Part shown: piece after piece, positions 7,986-19,527 of the stretch | How the letters are laid out: each line of letters begins with the position of its first letter | Position numbering within the stretch: the first letter of the stretch is position 1 | Source: an uncultured Bacilli bacterium | Lineage (GTDB): Bacteria; Bacillota_I; Bacilli_A; RF39; UBA660 | Length of the DNA stretch: 64,000 nucleotides | NCBI GenBank assembly: GCA_934149105.1 | Contig: CAKPDP010000001.1 | Span: 62,001 to 126,000, forward strand | Reading direction: 5' to 3' | Translations under genes and position numbers: made by a program | The notes under the pieces: model-generated | Databases searched by the model: none | Seen by the model: the letters and a program-made list of their open reading frames with translations, nothing else | Told to the model about the DNA's origin: nothing

Positions 7986-10900
7986 ATGGCTTATAAAATA
8001 AAGCAAAGTGGAGATTATAGAAAAAGAAGAAATTTCTCAATGATTAAAAATTCTTTAGAATTAGGTAATTTGTTGGGAATACAAAAAGAATCATATCAAT
8101 GGTTTACTACCGATGGTATAAAAGAGGTTTTTGAAACTTTCTCACCAATAGAGAGTTTCTCTGGTAATTTATCTTTAGAATTTAATGATTATGTTCTAGA
8201 TACACCTAGATATTCAATTAAAGAATGTAAAGATAGACAGATTACCTATGCTGCACCTTTAAAGGTACAGACTAGATTATTTAATAATGAAACAGGAGAA
8301 GTAAAGGAACAAGAGATATTCTTGGGTGATATGCCTTTAATGACTGATAGTGGTACCTTTATTATTAATGGTGCTGAAAGAGTTATTGTTTCACAGTTAG
8401 TTAGATCGCCTAATGTATATTTTTCTAGAGAGATTGATAAAAGTGGTAGACCAGTGTTTGCTTCTAAATTAATTCCTTCTAGAGGTACTTGGTTGGAATT
8501 TGAAATGGATTCTAAAGAAGTAATATATGTTAGAATTGATAGAACAAGAAAGGTTCCTTTAACGACATTACTTAGAGCTTTTGGATTATCTTCTGATGAA
8601 GAAATTTTAGAAGTATTTAATAATGATGTGTATTTAAAAAATACTATTGCTAAGGATTCTACAAAGAATACTGATGAGGCTTTAATTGAGATTTATGAGA
8701 AATTAAGACCAGGTGAGCCTACAACTTTAGATAGTTCTAAGAATCAATTAATTACAAGATTTTTTGATAGTTTTAGATATGATTTGGCTAAGGTTGGTCG
8801 TTATAAGTTTAATAGAAAGTTAAATATAACGGATAGATTATTAAATCTAAAATTAGCTCAAGATGTAGTAATGGATGGAGAAACTATTTTTACTGATGGT
8901 ACTTTGATTGATAAGGAAGTTCTTGCTAAATTACAAGAATTATTTGATGAAGGATTTGGTAGAGAAGAAGTAACTATTAATCAAGAATTAGATTCTCATA
9001 ATGTTGTACAGTGTATATGGGTTTATTCTCCTAATGATAGTAAGAAAAAAGTTAAAGTTATTGGTAACGATCAAACAATTGATGTTAAGACTTTAACAAT
9101 ATCTGATTTTTATGCTTCTGTATCTTATTATCTAAATTTATTAGATGGAATTGGTCATGATGATGAAATAGATCATTTAGGTAACAGAAGAATTAGACAA
9201 GTTGGAGAATTATTACAAAATCAATTTAAAATTGGTATGAGTAGAATGGAGAGAGTTATTCGTGAGAGAATGACTACACAAGATATTGAAACTGTTACTC
9301 CTAAAACTCTAATTAATATTAGACCAGTTACGGCTGCGATGAAAGAATTCTTTGGTAGCAGTCAATTATCACAGTTTATGGATCAGGTAAATCCAATAGC
9401 AGAACTTACTCATAAGAGAAGATTGTCAGCTTTAGGACCTGGTGGATTGTCTCGTGATAGAGCTGGTATGGAAGTACGTGATGTTAATCCTTCACATTAT
9501 GGTAGAATTTGTCCTATTGAATCTCCTGAAGGTCAAAATATCGGACTTATTACATCACTTGCTAGTTATGCTAAGGTTGATGAATATGGATTTATTCAAA
9601 CTCCTTATAGAAAAGTTGTTAATAAGAAACTTACTGATGAAGTTGTATATTTAACTGCTGATCAGGAACAAGATTTATATATTAGTCAAGCTACTGTTAA
9701 TGTTAATGATGATATGGAAATTACAGATGCAACAGTTGCAGGTAGACTTAATGGTGAAAATGTAATCATACCTGCTGAGAAAGTAGATTATATTGACGTA
9801 TCACCTCAACAAGTTGTATCAGTTACGACTAGTTTGATTCCTTTCTTGGAACATGATGATGCTACTCGTGCTTTGATGGGAGCAAACATGCAACGTCAGG
9901 CTTTGCCTCTTCTTAAAACAGAAGCTCCTTATGTAGGAACTGGTGTTGAATATGTTGCTGCTAAAGATAGTGGAGCAGTTGTAGTATCAAAGGCTAGTGG
10001 TGTTGTAGAATATGTTGATGCTAAAAAGATTATTGTTAAGAATGCTAAGGGTAAAGATATTTATGATTTAGCTACTTTTGAAAGATCTAACCAAGGTGAG
10101 ACTGCTAATCATGTACCTATCGTTAGAAAAGGCGATAAGATTAAAATGGGTCAAGTTATTGCTGATGGTCCAAGTACTAATAAAGGGGAACTTGCTTTAG
10201 GTAAGAATATGGTAATAGCATTTATGACATTTAATGGTTATAACTTTGAGGATGCTGTTATTATGAATGAAAGATTAGTTAAGGAAGATGTTTATACTTC
10301 TTTACATATCGAAGATTATGAAACACAATGTCGTGATACAAAGTTAGGACCAGAAGAGATTACTAGAGATATTCCTAATATAAGTGAAGATGCTCGTAAG
10401 AATCTTGATGAAAATGGTATTGTTAGAATTGGTACAGAAGTTAAAGAAGGAGATATCTTAGTTGGTAAAGTTACTCCTAAAGGTATGGCTGATTTAACTA
10501 GTGAAGAAAAATTATTACATGCTATTTTTGGTGAAAAGACAAGAGAAGTTAGAAATAGTTCTTTATGTGTTCCACATGGTGGTGGCGGTATTGTTCATGA
10601 TGTTAAGGTATATACAAAAGAAGATAATGATGAACTTCCTAGTGGTGTTAGTAAAGTAGTTAGAGTTTATATAATTCAAAAGAGAAAGATTCAAGTTGGA
10701 GATAAGATGAGTGGTCGTCATGGTAATAAGGGTGTTATTTCATTGATTTTACCTCAAGAAGATATGCCATATTTACCAGATGGTACACCAGTAGATATTA
10801 TGTTAAATCCACAGGGTGTTCCTTCACGTATGAATATTGGACAGATATTGGAATTACATATGGGTATGGCTTGTAAGAAATTGGGAGTTCATATTGCTAC

Positions 10901-11627
10901 ACCGGTATTAGATGGTGCTAGTATTGAAGATGTAAAAGATATGATGAAGGAAGCTGGTATGGACGAAGATGGTAAGACTGTATTGTATGATGGTCGTACT
11001 GGTGAGCCATTTGATAATCGTATTAGTGTTGGTGTCATGTATTTCGTTAAGTTACATCACATGGTTGATGATAAGTTACATGCTAGAAGTACTGGTCCTT
11101 ATTCATTAGTTACTCAACAACCTCTTGGTGGTAAAGCACAATTTGGTGGTCAGAGATTTGGAGAAATGGAAGTTTGGGCACTAGAAGCTTATGGAGCGTC
11201 GCATGTATTACAAGAAATTCTTACTTATAAATCAGATGATGTTGTGGGACGTGTTAAAGTATATGAAGCTTTAGTTAAAGGTCAACCATTACCTGATTCA
11301 GGTATTCCAGAATCATTTAGAGTATTAATAAAAGAATTCCAAGCTTTAGGTCTAGATATTTCCGTTATTAATAATAATGATGAAGAGCTTGAATTTAAGC
11401 AATTAGAGATTGAAGATGATGAAGATGATACTCCAATTGCTGAAGAAATAGAGATAAAACCTAAGAATTCTAAAGAATTAGAAGATTTAGGTGATGATTT
11501 AGAAGACGATTATAGTGAAGAATCTTCAGATGATGAATTTGGTGATGATGAGTTTGAAGATGAAGATTTTGATGAAAGTTTTGATGAAAATGCAATAGAA
11601 GATGAAGATATGGGAGGTGAGTTCTAA
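7986..11627 (+). CDS. rpoB: RNA polymerase beta subunit
   Basis: 1213 residues. Hallmarks in order: [19 protein letters not shown], the rifampicin-pocket segment [12 protein letters not shown] / [35 protein letters not shown], and [33 protein letters not shown] split across the C-terminal clamp. The pocket keeps His and Ser at E. coli positions 526 and 531, but has Val at 518, Ser at 563 and Gln at 567. The last about 75 residues are a very acidic Asp/Glu/Ser tail. ATG 7986 is preferred because AGGGGTG lies 7-9 bases upstream; the ATG at 7980 is too close. It overlaps rpoC by one base (TAATG). Confidence 0.98.
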   Translation: MAYKIKQSGDYRKRRNFSMIKNSLELGNLLGIQKESYQWFTTDGIKEVFETFSPIESFSGNLSLEFNDYVLDTPRYSIKECKDRQITYAAPLKVQTRLFNNETGEVKEQEIFLGDMPLMTDSGTFIINGAERVIVSQLVRSPNVYFSREIDKSGRPVFASKLIPSRGTWLEFEMDSKEVIYVRIDRTRKVPLTTLLRAFGLSSDEEILEVFNNDVYLKNTIAKDSTKNTDEALIEIYEKLRPGEPTTLDSSKNQLITRFFDSFRYDLAKVGRYKFNRKLNITDRLLNLKLAQDVVMDGETIFTDGTLIDKEVLAKLQELFDEGFGREEVTINQELDSHNVVQCIWVYSPNDSKKKVKVIGNDQTIDVKTLTISDFYASVSYYLNLLDGIGHDDEIDHLGNRRIRQVGELLQNQFKIGMSRMERVIRERMTTQDIETVTPKTLINIRPVTAAMKEFFGSSQLSQFMDQVNPIAELTHKRRLSALGPGGLSRDRAGMEVRDVNPSHYGRICPIESPEGQNIGLITSLASYAKVDEYGFIQTPYRKVVNKKLTDEVVYLTADQEQDLYISQATVNVNDDMEITDATVAGRLNGENVIIPAEKVDYIDVSPQQVVSVTTSLIPFLEHDDATRALMGANMQRQALPLLKTEAPYVGTGVEYVAAKDSGAVVVSKASGVVEYVDAKKIIVKNAKGKDIYDLATFERSNQGETANHVPIVRKGDKIKMGQVIADGPSTNKGELALGKNMVIAFMTFNGYNFEDAVIMNERLVKEDVYTSLHIEDYETQCRDTKLGPEEITRDIPNISEDARKNLDENGIVRIGTEVKEGDILVGKVTPKGMADLTSEEKLLHAIFGEKTREVRNSSLCVPHGGGGIVHDVKVYTKEDNDELPSGVSKVVRVYIIQKRKIQVGDKMSGRHGNKGVISLILPQEDMPYLPDGTPVDIMLNPQGVPSRMNIGQILELHMGMACKKLGVHIATPVLDGASIEDVKDMMKEAGMDEDGKTVLYDGRTGEPFDNRISVGVMYFVKLHHMVDDKLHARSTGPYSLVTQQPLGGKAQFGGQRFGEMEVWALEAYGASHVLQEILTYKSDDVVGRVKVYEALVKGQPLPDSGIPESFRVLIKEFQALGLDISVINNNDEELEFKQLEIEDDEDDTPIAEEIEIKPKNSKELEDLGDDLEDDYSEESSDDEFGDDEFEDEDFDESFDENAIEDEDMGGEF

Positions 11628-14600
11628 TGTTAGAAGCAAATAATTTTAAAGCTTTAAAAATTGGAATTGCTTCTCCAGAAAAAATTCGTTCTTGGTCATA
11701 TGGAGAAGTTCAAAAACCAGAAACTATCAATTATAGAACATTAAAACCTGAAAGAGATGGATTATTTTGTGAGAAGATATTTGGACCTACTAGGGATTAT
11801 GAGTGTTCTTGTGGAAAATATAAAAGATTAAGATATAAGAATATTATTTGTGATAGATGTGGTGTTGAAGTTACTAAATCTAAAGTAAGACGTGAGAGAA
11901 TGGGACATATAGAGCTTGCTACTCCTGTTTCTCATATCTGGTATGTTAAGGGTATTCCTTCATATATTGGTCTTACTTTGGATATGAGTCCTAGAGATTT
12001 GGAAGAAGTTATATACTTTGTTTCTTATGTTGTTTTAGAACCAGGTCCTACAGGACTTGCTAAGAAGCAAACTTTATCTGATAAAGAATATCGTGTTTAT
12101 TATGAAAAATATGGTAATACATTTAGAGTAGGTATGGGTGCTGAGGCTATTAAGGAATTATTATCAGAAGTAGATATTAATAAAGAGCTTGAAGATTTAC
12201 AAAAAGAGCTTGTTAACGCTACTGGTCAAAGACGTGTTAGACTTGTTAAAAGATTAGATGTTATTAATGCTTTTGCTACTTCCGGTAATAAGCCTGAATG
12301 GATGATTTTGGAAGCTCTTCCAGTTATTCCACCTGAGCTTAGACCAATGATTCAATTAGATGGTGGCAGATTTGCTACATCTGATTTGAATGATTTATAT
12401 AGAAGAGTTATTAATAGAAATAATCGTTTAAAGAAATTACTAGAATTAGGTGCTCCTTCAATCATTGTTCAAAATGAAAAGAGAATGTTACAGGAAGCTG
12501 TAGATTCATTATTTGATAATGGTAGAAGAGGTAGAAGTGTAACTGGTGCTGGTAATAGAGCTTTAAAATCTTTAGCTAGTATGTTAAAGGGTAAACAGGG
12601 TCGCTTTAGACAGAACTTGTTAGGTAAGAGAGTTGACTATTCTGGTCGTTCAGTTATTGTTGTTGGTCCAGATTTAAAGATGTATCAATGTGGTATACCT
12701 AAAGATATGGCTTTAGAGTTATTTAAGCCTCATGTTATTAATGGCCTTGTATCAAGAGAACTTGCTAATAATATTAAATCTGCTAAAAAGATGATTGAAA
12801 ATAAAGATCCTAAAGTATGGGATGTTGTAGAAGATGTTATTAAAGAACATCCAGTTATGTTAAACCGTGCTCCTACATTACATAGATTAGGTATTCAAGC
12901 ATTTGAACCTAAATTAGTTAGTGGAAAAGCAATTAGATTACATCCTCTTGTTACAACAGGATTTAATGCTGACTTTGATGGTGACCAGATGGCTGTTCAC
13001 GTTCCTCTAAGTGAGGAAGCTAAAGCAGAAGCTAGAATTCTGATGTTGGGGGCTAATAACATTTTGAGTCCAAAAGATGGATCACCTATTGTTACTCCTT
13101 CCCAGGATATGATTCTTGGTAATTATTATATTACTATGGAAAAAAATGGTTTAGAGGGAGAAGGTAGAGTATTTAAAGATAGTAATGAAGCTTTGATGGC
13201 TTATCAAAGAAGAGAAATTACTCTACATACAAGAATTGCTGTTCCAGTAGATTCATTTAAACATAAAGTATTCTTAGATAGTTGTAAACATAAATATTTA
13301 ATTACAACAGCAGGTAAACTTACATTTAATGAAATTTTACCAGATTCATTCCCTTATGTTAATGAACCAACTGATGAGAATATAGAAGGTGTTACACCTG
13401 GTATTTACTTTGTTAATTATGGGGAAGATATTAAGGAAGCTATTAAGAAGATTCCTAGACCTAAAGCCTTTAATAAGGGAACATTAGAGAAATTAATTGC
13501 TCAAATGTTTAAGAGATATAAGACAACAGAGACTTCTATCTTCTTGGATAAATTAAAGGATCAAGGATTTAAATATTCTACTTATTCAGGTATTACTATT
13601 GCTTATTCTGATGTTGTTGCTAGTAAGAATAAAGATGAAGTAATTGCACGTGGTAATGCTGAAGTTAAGAAAATTAATAAGCAATTCCAAAGAGGTTTAA
13701 TTACAGATAAAGAAAGATTCGAATTAGTAATTAATGTTTGGGATCAAGCTAAAGCAGAAATTCAAAAAGAATTGGAAGTTTATGCTAAGACTTATGAAGA
13801 TAACCCTATCTTTATAATGATGAATTCTAAGGCTCGTGGATCTATTTCTAACTTTGTTCAGTTAGCGGGTATGCGTGGTCTTATGGCTAAACCTAATGGT
13901 CAACCAGTTGAAATTCCTATTACTTCTTCATTCTTGGATGGATTATCAGTATCAGAATTCTTCTTGTCAACACATGGTGCTCGTAAGGGTAGTGCGGATA
14001 CAGCTTTGAAGACAGCAGACTCTGGTTATATGACTAGACGTTTAGTTGATGTAGCACAAGATATGATTGTTCGTGAAGAAGATTGTGGTACTATTCAAGG
14101 TGTTGTAGTTAGTGCCTTTATGGATGAAAAAGATGGAATTATTGAACCATTATATGATAGAATTTTAGGTAGATTTACTAATAAGAAAGTAATTAATCCT
14201 GAAACAAAAGAAGTTATCTGTGATAAAGATACTTATATAACAGAAAGTATTGCTGACAAGATTATTAAGGCTGGAGTTAAAGAAGTTGAAATAAGAACAG
14301 TTCTTACTTGTAAGTCTAAACATGGTGTTTGTCAGAGATGTTATGGTCGTAACTTAGCAACAGGTAATTTAGTAGAAATTGGTGAGGCTGTTGGTATTAT
14401 GGGTGCTCAATCAATTGGTGAACCTGGTACACAGTTAACCATGAGAACCTTCCATACTGGTGGTGTTGCGGGTACTGATATTACTCAAGGTCTTCCTCGT
14501 GTTGAAGAATTATTCGAAGCTCGTACTCCTAAAGGTAAGTCATTAATTTCAGAGATTAATGGTGTAGTTAGTAAGATTGAAAATAATAATGGAAGATTTA

Positions 14601-15253
14601 AGATTTATGTTAAGAATGATAATGAAGAAAGAGAACATGTTACTATATACGGAGCTAAACTTCGTGTAGAAAAAGGCGATAAAGTTAGTGCGGGTGATAG
14701 ATTAACAGAAGGTAATATTTCACCAAAAGAATTACTTGCAGTAACAGATCCTGGTACTGTTCAACAATATATTCTTAAAGAAGTTCAAAAAGTATATAGA
14801 TCTCAGGGTGTTGATATTAGTGATAAACACGTTGAAATTATTGCTAAGAGAATGATTTCTCAAATTAGAGTAATAGATGCAGGAGATACAGAATTAGTAC
14901 CTAGTACAGTTGTTAATATTAGTGACTTTACAGAAGGTAATAGAGATGTTATTATTCAAGGTAAGAAACCTGCTATTGGACAACCAATATTACTTGGTAT
15001 TACGAAAGCATCATTACAAACAGATTCATTCTTATCATCAGCGTCATTCCAGGAGACTACTAGAATATTAACAGAAGCTTCTGTTAAGGGTAGTATCGAT
15101 CATTTACATGGTCTTAAAGAAAACGTTATTATTGGTAAGTTAATACCAGCAGGAACTGGGGCTAAAGAATATATGGATATTGATTATTCTTTAGAAAAAG
15201 AATTCTTTGATGAAGAACCTTCTGAGGTTTTAGAAGAAGAATTTATAGATTAA
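11627..15253 (+). CDS. rpoC: RNA polymerase beta' subunit
   Basis: 1208 residues. The N-terminal zinc finger is [20 protein letters not shown]. The catalytic NADFDGDQM motif is at residues 447-454, with the Mg-binding Asp449, Asp451 and Asp453. A second zinc cluster, [19 protein letters not shown], comes near the C-terminus, followed by the [18 protein letters not shown] trigger-loop segment. Start ATG overlaps the rpoB stop, giving translational coupling. A strong terminator follows. Confidence 0.98.
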   Translation: MLEANNFKALKIGIASPEKIRSWSYGEVQKPETINYRTLKPERDGLFCEKIFGPTRDYECSCGKYKRLRYKNIICDRCGVEVTKSKVRRERMGHIELATPVSHIWYVKGIPSYIGLTLDMSPRDLEEVIYFVSYVVLEPGPTGLAKKQTLSDKEYRVYYEKYGNTFRVGMGAEAIKELLSEVDINKELEDLQKELVNATGQRRVRLVKRLDVINAFATSGNKPEWMILEALPVIPPELRPMIQLDGGRFATSDLNDLYRRVINRNNRLKKLLELGAPSIIVQNEKRMLQEAVDSLFDNGRRGRSVTGAGNRALKSLASMLKGKQGRFRQNLLGKRVDYSGRSVIVVGPDLKMYQCGIPKDMALELFKPHVINGLVSRELANNIKSAKKMIENKDPKVWDVVEDVIKEHPVMLNRAPTLHRLGIQAFEPKLVSGKAIRLHPLVTTGFNADFDGDQMAVHVPLSEEAKAEARILMLGANNILSPKDGSPIVTPSQDMILGNYYITMEKNGLEGEGRVFKDSNEALMAYQRREITLHTRIAVPVDSFKHKVFLDSCKHKYLITTAGKLTFNEILPDSFPYVNEPTDENIEGVTPGIYFVNYGEDIKEAIKKIPRPKAFNKGTLEKLIAQMFKRYKTTETSIFLDKLKDQGFKYSTYSGITIAYSDVVASKNKDEVIARGNAEVKKINKQFQRGLITDKERFELVINVWDQAKAEIQKELEVYAKTYEDNPIFIMMNSKARGSISNFVQLAGMRGLMAKPNGQPVEIPITSSFLDGLSVSEFFLSTHGARKGSADTALKTADSGYMTRRLVDVAQDMIVREEDCGTIQGVVVSAFMDEKDGIIEPLYDRILGRFTNKKVINPETKEVICDKDTYITESIADKIIKAGVKEVEIRTVLTCKSKHGVCQRCYGRNLATGNLVEIGEAVGIMGAQSIGEPGTQLTMRTFHTGGVAGTDITQGLPRVEELFEARTPKGKSLISEINGVVSKIENNNGRFKIYVKNDNEEREHVTIYGAKLRVEKGDKVSAGDRLTEGNISPKELLAVTDPGTVQQYILKEVQKVYRSQGVDISDKHVEIIAKRMISQIRVIDAGDTELVPSTVVNISDFTEGNRDVIIQGKKPAIGQPILLGITKASLQTDSFLSSASFQETTRILTEASVKGSIDHLHGLKENVIIGKLIPAGTGAKEYMDIDYSLEKEFFDEEPSEVLEEEFID

Positions 15254-15267
15254 TATAAAATATTAAA

Positions 15268-15306
15268 AACAAAAAAATTCAATATTGAAATTTTTTGTTT
15301 TTTTAT
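15268..15306 (+). terminator. Intrinsic terminator of rpoBC
   Basis: AACAAAAAAATTC pairs with GAAATTTTTTGTT around an AATATT loop, followed by TTTTTATTTT. Confidence 0.8.
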
Positions 15307-15352
15307 TTTGTGGAGGTTTTTTAATAAATTTTGAGTTAATTTTTAAAAGTTA

Positions 15353-15361
15353 TGTTATAAT
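15353..15361 (+). promoter_or_regulatory. Extended -10 promoter for the 15395 gene
   Basis: TGTTATAAT (15353-15361) is an extended -10. A weak -35 (TTGAGT, 15331-15336) lies 19 bp away. Confidence 0.6.
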
Positions 15362-15394
15362 TATATAAAATAGATACTAGTGGAGGTGTTAGAT

Positions 15395-17098
15395 ATGGAT
15401 AATAAAAAGAGTAATATTGATAATAAATTATTTATAGATGACACTAGTACTGGTAGTGATAATGCTGGAACGAAACTTAGTAGATATGAAGAACTAAAAG
15501 ATGATTTAAGGATACAAAATCAAAAAAAGGAAGTAAATGATAAGGAAGATATAGCTGATAAACAGTTTGATAATAAGTCTTTAAGTAATAAACAGATCAT
15601 ATATAAAACCAAAAGATTTGGGGCAACATTTGTTGCAGATGAAAAAAAGACAGTTAAAAAAGAAGAAACGTTAGATATTAAGAATAAAGAAGTAGATAAA
15701 AAGACTCAAGAAGAGACTTTAACTAAGAAGATTGATTCTAAAAAAGAGATAGAAGATAGTATTGAAAAAGTTGAAAAAGCTAAAAAAGTTGAAAAGATAA
15801 CTTTAAATAATTTTCAAGTAGAAGAAAAAAAGAAGGATATTGATTCTAAAGCTGAAGTTAAAATTGATAAAGAAATAAAAAAAGAGAAAGTTAATAACGT
15901 TTTAGAACAAGAAAATAAAACAACTTTAAAGAATAAAGCTTCAAAGAGTCAGTCAAGATGTATCGGAATTATAAAAAGAAAAGATATATCTAATTTAACG
16001 GATAAAGAAAAAACTAAGAGATTAGAAGAATTACAGAAGAAAATATTATTAGAATTAGATACTAAATTAAAAAGAGAAATTGCCGAATTAGATGAAGTTA
16101 GACAAGAAAATAATAAGATTGTAGAGCTTTTGAATAATGAGATGATTACTTCAGAAGAAGTAGAAGAGGAAGTTAAAAGATTAGAAGAATTATTAAAGAA
16201 AGTTACAAAACTTATTGAACAAGTGAAGATTTTAAATGATAATTATAAGTTTGAGGATATTCTTAATATTACGGATTTTCAGGATCAGAATATAGTTAAT
16301 GATATAATTGAATTTAGGGATATATTAGATACTTCTGATCATGCAGAGAAACTTACGGAGAAATATAAGATGTTAGATAATTTTATAGTACTTTATAGAG
16401 AAGTTTATATTAAGAATAATGTTATTAAGAAGAATAAAGAAAAAGCTTCTTCTAAATTAAAAGATACAAAAGATAAAGAAAAGAAGTATCTTAAATTTGG
16501 AGAAGATGCGGATAATATTAAGAAAATTAATGATGATTGTAAAATTATTATTGATAAACAGAATGAATATTTGGCAGTGTTACAGAGAAGGATTAATAAT
16601 ATAGATGCTAGTAGAGTTATGGAATATAGAGTTATGGGAACGGATAATATTTTGCGTTCAATGCTTATGTATATGGGAATTATGATGGCTATGCCTTTTA
16701 AAAATAAAAAAAATAAGAATATAATGAGTTCTGTTATAGTGGGGAATATGTTAAGAAATCTTAATAGACCTAGAGGAGAGTTTAGAGAAAAGACTAAATA
16801 TGACGCTATTGATTTGAGTGATGAGATATATAATCATTTAGGAGAAGTGGAAATAGTTGCAACAATTATTGATTCTACTTTAGATGATATCATTAGAATG
16901 AAAGAAGAGTTTTCGAGAAATTATAAAGGAAAAGTTCCGGGATATGAGGAAGTAGAGAGTAAACTTCAGGAGATAGAACTTAACATTTTAAATAATAAGA
17001 AACAAATTGAAAAAGAGTTTAATAGTTTAAGTGAAAGCATTATGGTTAATGATAGAAAATTAGTTAAGGTAAAAGAGCTAAATCATAATTTAGCATAG
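15395..17098 (+). CDS. Uncharacterised Lys/Glu-rich coiled-coil protein
   Basis: 567 residues, with no signal peptide. Residues 1-200 are a low-complexity Lys/Glu/Asp region, probably disordered. Residues about 200-390 read as heptad-rich coiled coil. A short hydrophobic segment follows (SMLMYMGIMMAMPF, around residue 420), then a basic patch and a helical C-terminus. No family is recognised. ATG 15395 follows GGAGGTG with good spacing. The next gene starts 9 bases after the stop, so the two form an operon, and both have membrane-associating segments. A role in cell-envelope organisation or division is only a guess. Confidence 0.6.
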   Translation: MDNKKSNIDNKLFIDDTSTGSDNAGTKLSRYEELKDDLRIQNQKKEVNDKEDIADKQFDNKSLSNKQIIYKTKRFGATFVADEKKTVKKEETLDIKNKEVDKKTQEETLTKKIDSKKEIEDSIEKVEKAKKVEKITLNNFQVEEKKKDIDSKAEVKIDKEIKKEKVNNVLEQENKTTLKNKASKSQSRCIGIIKRKDISNLTDKEKTKRLEELQKKILLELDTKLKREIAELDEVRQENNKIVELLNNEMITSEEVEEEVKRLEELLKKVTKLIEQVKILNDNYKFEDILNITDFQDQNIVNDIIEFRDILDTSDHAEKLTEKYKMLDNFIVLYREVYIKNNVIKKNKEKASSKLKDTKDKEKKYLKFGEDADNIKKINDDCKIIIDKQNEYLAVLQRRINNIDASRVMEYRVMGTDNILRSMLMYMGIMMAMPFKNKKNKNIMSSVIVGNMLRNLNRPRGEFREKTKYDAIDLSDEIYNHLGEVEIVATIIDSTLDDIIRMKEEFSRNYKGKVPGYEEVESKLQEIELNILNNKKQIEKEFNSLSESIMVNDRKLVKVKELNHNLA

Positions 17099-17107
17099 GA
17101 GGAATGT

Positions 17108-17704
17108 ATGAGACAGACATTTGTAGTTGTAAATGAAAATTTAGTGTTTAAAAATGCTACGATATTATTTAGTTTTGCAGTTCCAAAGGATAAAAATCAG
17201 TATTTATTGTATTATGTTAGTGATATGAATGATGGTAGTAATAAGTTATTGATTTCAGAACTTCGAGAAAGTGATAATGGTAAAGTATTTTTATTTGCAG
17301 TTGCAGATGAGAGAATAGCAAAGATTAAAAGTTATATAAAGGCATTATTAGAGGGAGAAAGTAGTAAAAAAGAGATTAGGATTAGTAATAAAGAAATTTT
17401 ATTTGAAGAGAATATATGTCAGAGTATTATAGAGACTGCAAATGATATTGAGTGTAGTAATGTTTTAGATATTGAAAGGGCTGTTAATAATATTCCAGAT
17501 AAGTATTGGGAAACTTTTGAATATGTTAATGATTTGAATAAAGTTATGTATGATTATTTAGTGAGAGAGAATGATTATAAGAATAGGCAAATAGAGCAAG
17601 AAAATAGGAGAGGGAATATTAGTGTGTTCTTGTTAACTCTATTTGCAGTGTCTTTTTTGACGATGTTGGTATTTATGGGATATGGATTATTCTTTGGAAG
17701 GTGA
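17108..17704 (+). CDS. Uncharacterised tail-anchored membrane protein
   Basis: 198 residues. A soluble N-terminal domain of about 170 residues (alternating beta/alpha look) is followed by a single C-terminal membrane helix (VFLLTLFAVSFLTMLVFMGYGLFF), giving a tail-anchored topology. RBS AGGAGG. It is the second gene of an operon with the coiled-coil protein. Its last 18 bases overlap the convergent queH. No known family is recognised. It ends in TGA. Confidence 0.6.
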   Translation: MRQTFVVVNENLVFKNATILFSFAVPKDKNQYLLYYVSDMNDGSNKLLISELRESDNGKVFLFAVADERIAKIKSYIKALLEGESSKKEIRISNKEILFEENICQSIIETANDIECSNVLDIERAVNNIPDKYWETFEYVNDLNKVMYDYLVRENDYKNRQIEQENRRGNISVFLLTLFAVSFLTMLVFMGYGLFFGR

Positions 17705-18310
17705 TTTGGGCTTAGAATATTGGCATCCGCAGTAGTTTTGACGATAAAGATTGTATTCATGAGAGAGAATGATGGATTTTTTGTATCCATCTTTTTTCTT
17801 AAAGTCAGAGGGAAGCCAGTTTATATGGTATTTTGCTTCTAAGCTATAACCAATTTCATTAATTAGATTACTATTTTTATAGGGGCTAACAGTTAAAGTG
17901 GTTCCAAAATAATCAAAGTTATTTTCTTTGGCAAGTTGGGCAGTTTTTTCAAGGCGGAGATTGAAGCAAATAGTGCAGCGACTACCACGTTCAGGTTCTT
18001 GTTCTTTACCTTTGATTTTTTCTTCATAAATAACATTATCATAATCACAGTCAAGAATAGTTAATTGATGTTTATGCGGAAGAGAATTTATCAATCTTAT
18101 TTGTTCATTTTTTCTTTTTAAATATTCTTCGTGAGGGCTTATGTTAGGATTGTAGTAAAGAATAGTTATATTAAAATAGTTGGTTAGGTAGCTTATGACG
18201 TAACTACTACAAGGAGCACAACAACTATGAAGAAGTAGGTTAGGGATCTTTCTTGTTTGGGAGATTTTTTCTAGTAATTCTTCTAAAATTTTACTATAAT
18301 TTTTATTCAT
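17687..18310 (-). CDS. queH: Epoxyqueuosine reductase QueH
   Basis: 207 residues. QueH performs the last step of queuosine synthesis in tRNA, reducing epoxyqueuosine. Its metal-binding Cys set is visible: HSCCAPCSSYV near the N-terminus, GSRCTICFNLRLE in the middle, and YRQNYCGCQYS at the C-terminus; GTTLTVSPYKN is also typical. The gene overlaps its convergent neighbour by 18 bases. An extended -10 (TGATATAAT on the minus strand, near 18346) lies upstream and diverges from the next gene. Confidence 0.92.
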   Translation of the reverse strand: MNKNYSKILEELLEKISQTRKIPNLLLHSCCAPCSSYVISYLTNYFNITILYYNPNISPHEEYLKRKNEQIRLINSLPHKHQLTILDCDYDNVIYEEKIKGKEQEPERGSRCTICFNLRLEKTAQLAKENNFDYFGTTLTVSPYKNSNLINEIGYSLEAKYHINWLPSDFKKKDGYKKSIILSHEYNLYRQNYCGCQYSKPKSPSKE

Positions 18311-18374
18311 AAATAATCACGTTCCTTAGATAAAATATATTGTATATTATATCATGTTTTCTGGGAAATTTATA

Positions 18375-18403
18375 TTTACAAAATAATATTTAGTTGTTAA
18401 AAT
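18375..18403 (+). promoter_or_regulatory. Promoter for the 18424-trmL operon
   Basis: TTTACA (18375-18380), 17 bp, TAAAAT (18398-18403), with an extended TG at 18395. Confidence 0.65.
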
Positions 18404-18423
18404 TATATTAGGAGATGATGAGG

Positions 18424-18936
18424 GTGAATGGATCTAAGAGAGAAATTCCAGTTAAGAATTATATATTTTTAGGTATTATAATGATAGTATCTATGTTTGG
18501 TGTATATTATTTATATTTATGGTTTCAGACTTATGAGGAGAGTAGGTTAAATGCTCCTATTATGGATAGTTATTTACAAGTTATCAATTATAATGAACTT
18601 AGTTCTTATGTGTTAGAGAATGAGACAACGGTAGTTTATGTATCAGTAGTGGGAAATGAAGAGATTAGAGAGTTTGAGAATAAGTTTAAGAATACAGTTG
18701 ATCAATACTCTTTAAAGAAAGATATTGTGTATATGGATATTACTTCAAATTTAGAAGATAGTGAAATATCTAAGAACTTAAGTGATAAATATGATATAGA
18801 TGGAGATAATGTTCCTTATATATTAGTATTTGATTCAGGGAAACTTATAGATACTTATAGTATTGCTAAACATAATTATAGTATTAAGAAGATTAAGAAG
18901 TATTTGAGTTCGATGGGGGTTATAGATAATGATTAA
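18424..18936 (+). CDS. Membrane-anchored thioredoxin-fold-like protein of unknown function
   Basis: About 170 residues. One N-terminal membrane helix (IFLGIIMIVSMFGVYYLYLW) is followed by an external domain with the strand pattern of a thioredoxin fold (TTVVYVSVVG...KDIVYMDITSN...VPYILVFDSGKLIDTY). The catalytic CxxC is absent, so redox activity is unlikely. The start is uncertain: GTG 18424 is 9 bases after GGAG, while ATG 18415 and 18418 are too close. It overlaps trmL by 8 bases. Confidence 0.65.
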   Translation: MNGSKREIPVKNYIFLGIIMIVSMFGVYYLYLWFQTYEESRLNAPIMDSYLQVINYNELSSYVLENETTVVYVSVVGNEEIREFENKFKNTVDQYSLKKDIVYMDITSNLEDSEISKNLSDKYDIDGDNVPYILVFDSGKLIDTYSIAKHNYSIKKIKKYLSSMGVIDND

Positions 18937-19435
18937 TATTGTTTTATATGAACCAGAAATTCCTCAAAATACAGGGAATATTATGAGAACTTGTGTGGCC
19001 GTGGGGGCTAGATTGCATCTTATTGAGCCTTTAGGTTTTGTTCTTAATGATAAGACGATAAAGAGATGTGGAGTTAATTATATTGATAAGTTAGAGTATT
19101 ATAGATATACGAATTGGGAAGAGTTTTTAGAGAAGAATAGAGATGGAGAATTTTATTTCTTTACAAGATACGGAAAAAGACCGCATACGGATTTTAAATA
19201 TGATATTAATAAAGATATTTATTTGGTTTTTGGTAAGGAGAGTACGGGGATACCTAAAGATATATTAAAGAATTATTTAGATAGATGTATGAGAATACCT
19301 ACTACAGATAATGTTAGGGCACTTAATTTGTCTAATTGTGTAGCAATAGGGGTATTTGAGGTAGAAAGACAACTTAATTATAAGGGGTTATTGAAGGAGG
19401 AGCCTTTTAAGGGGAGTGATTATTTAGAGAGATAA
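18929..19435 (+). CDS. trmL: tRNA (cytidine/uridine-34 2'-O)-methyltransferase TrmL
   Basis: 168 residues, SPOUT superfamily. It starts MINIVLYEPEIPQNTGNIMRT, the strongly conserved TrmL N-terminus, and has the SAM-binding knot segments YLVFGKESTGIP and RALNLSNCVAIGVFEV. TrmL methylates the wobble ribose in leucine tRNAs. It overlaps the upstream gene and ends at a terminator. Confidence 0.93.
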   Translation: MINIVLYEPEIPQNTGNIMRTCVAVGARLHLIEPLGFVLNDKTIKRCGVNYIDKLEYYRYTNWEEFLEKNRDGEFYFFTRYGKRPHTDFKYDINKDIYLVFGKESTGIPKDILKNYLDRCMRIPTTDNVRALNLSNCVAIGVFEVERQLNYKGLLKEEPFKGSDYLER

Positions 19436-19464
19436 GATATTAGGAAATAGTATCTTATTTTCTT
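19432..19464 (+). terminator. Intrinsic terminator of trmL
   Basis: ATAAGATA (19432-19439) pairs with TATCTTAT (19451-19458), followed by TTTTCTTA. Confidence 0.7.
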
Positions 19465-19476
19465 ATGGAGAGTTCG

Positions 19477-19505
19477 TTTACTTATTTGGTTATTAATGAT
19501 ATAAT
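19477..19505 (+). promoter_or_regulatory. Promoter for DUF951-abgT-ychF
   Basis: TTTACT (19477-19482), 17 bp, TATAAT (19500-19505). Confidence 0.75.
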
Positions 19506-19527
19506 TATTGGGATAGGAGTGGTTATT

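Noticed and set aside
7801..7986. 61-codon frame between rsmC and rpoB
   Set aside because: It mostly overlaps rsmC in another frame and has no RBS.
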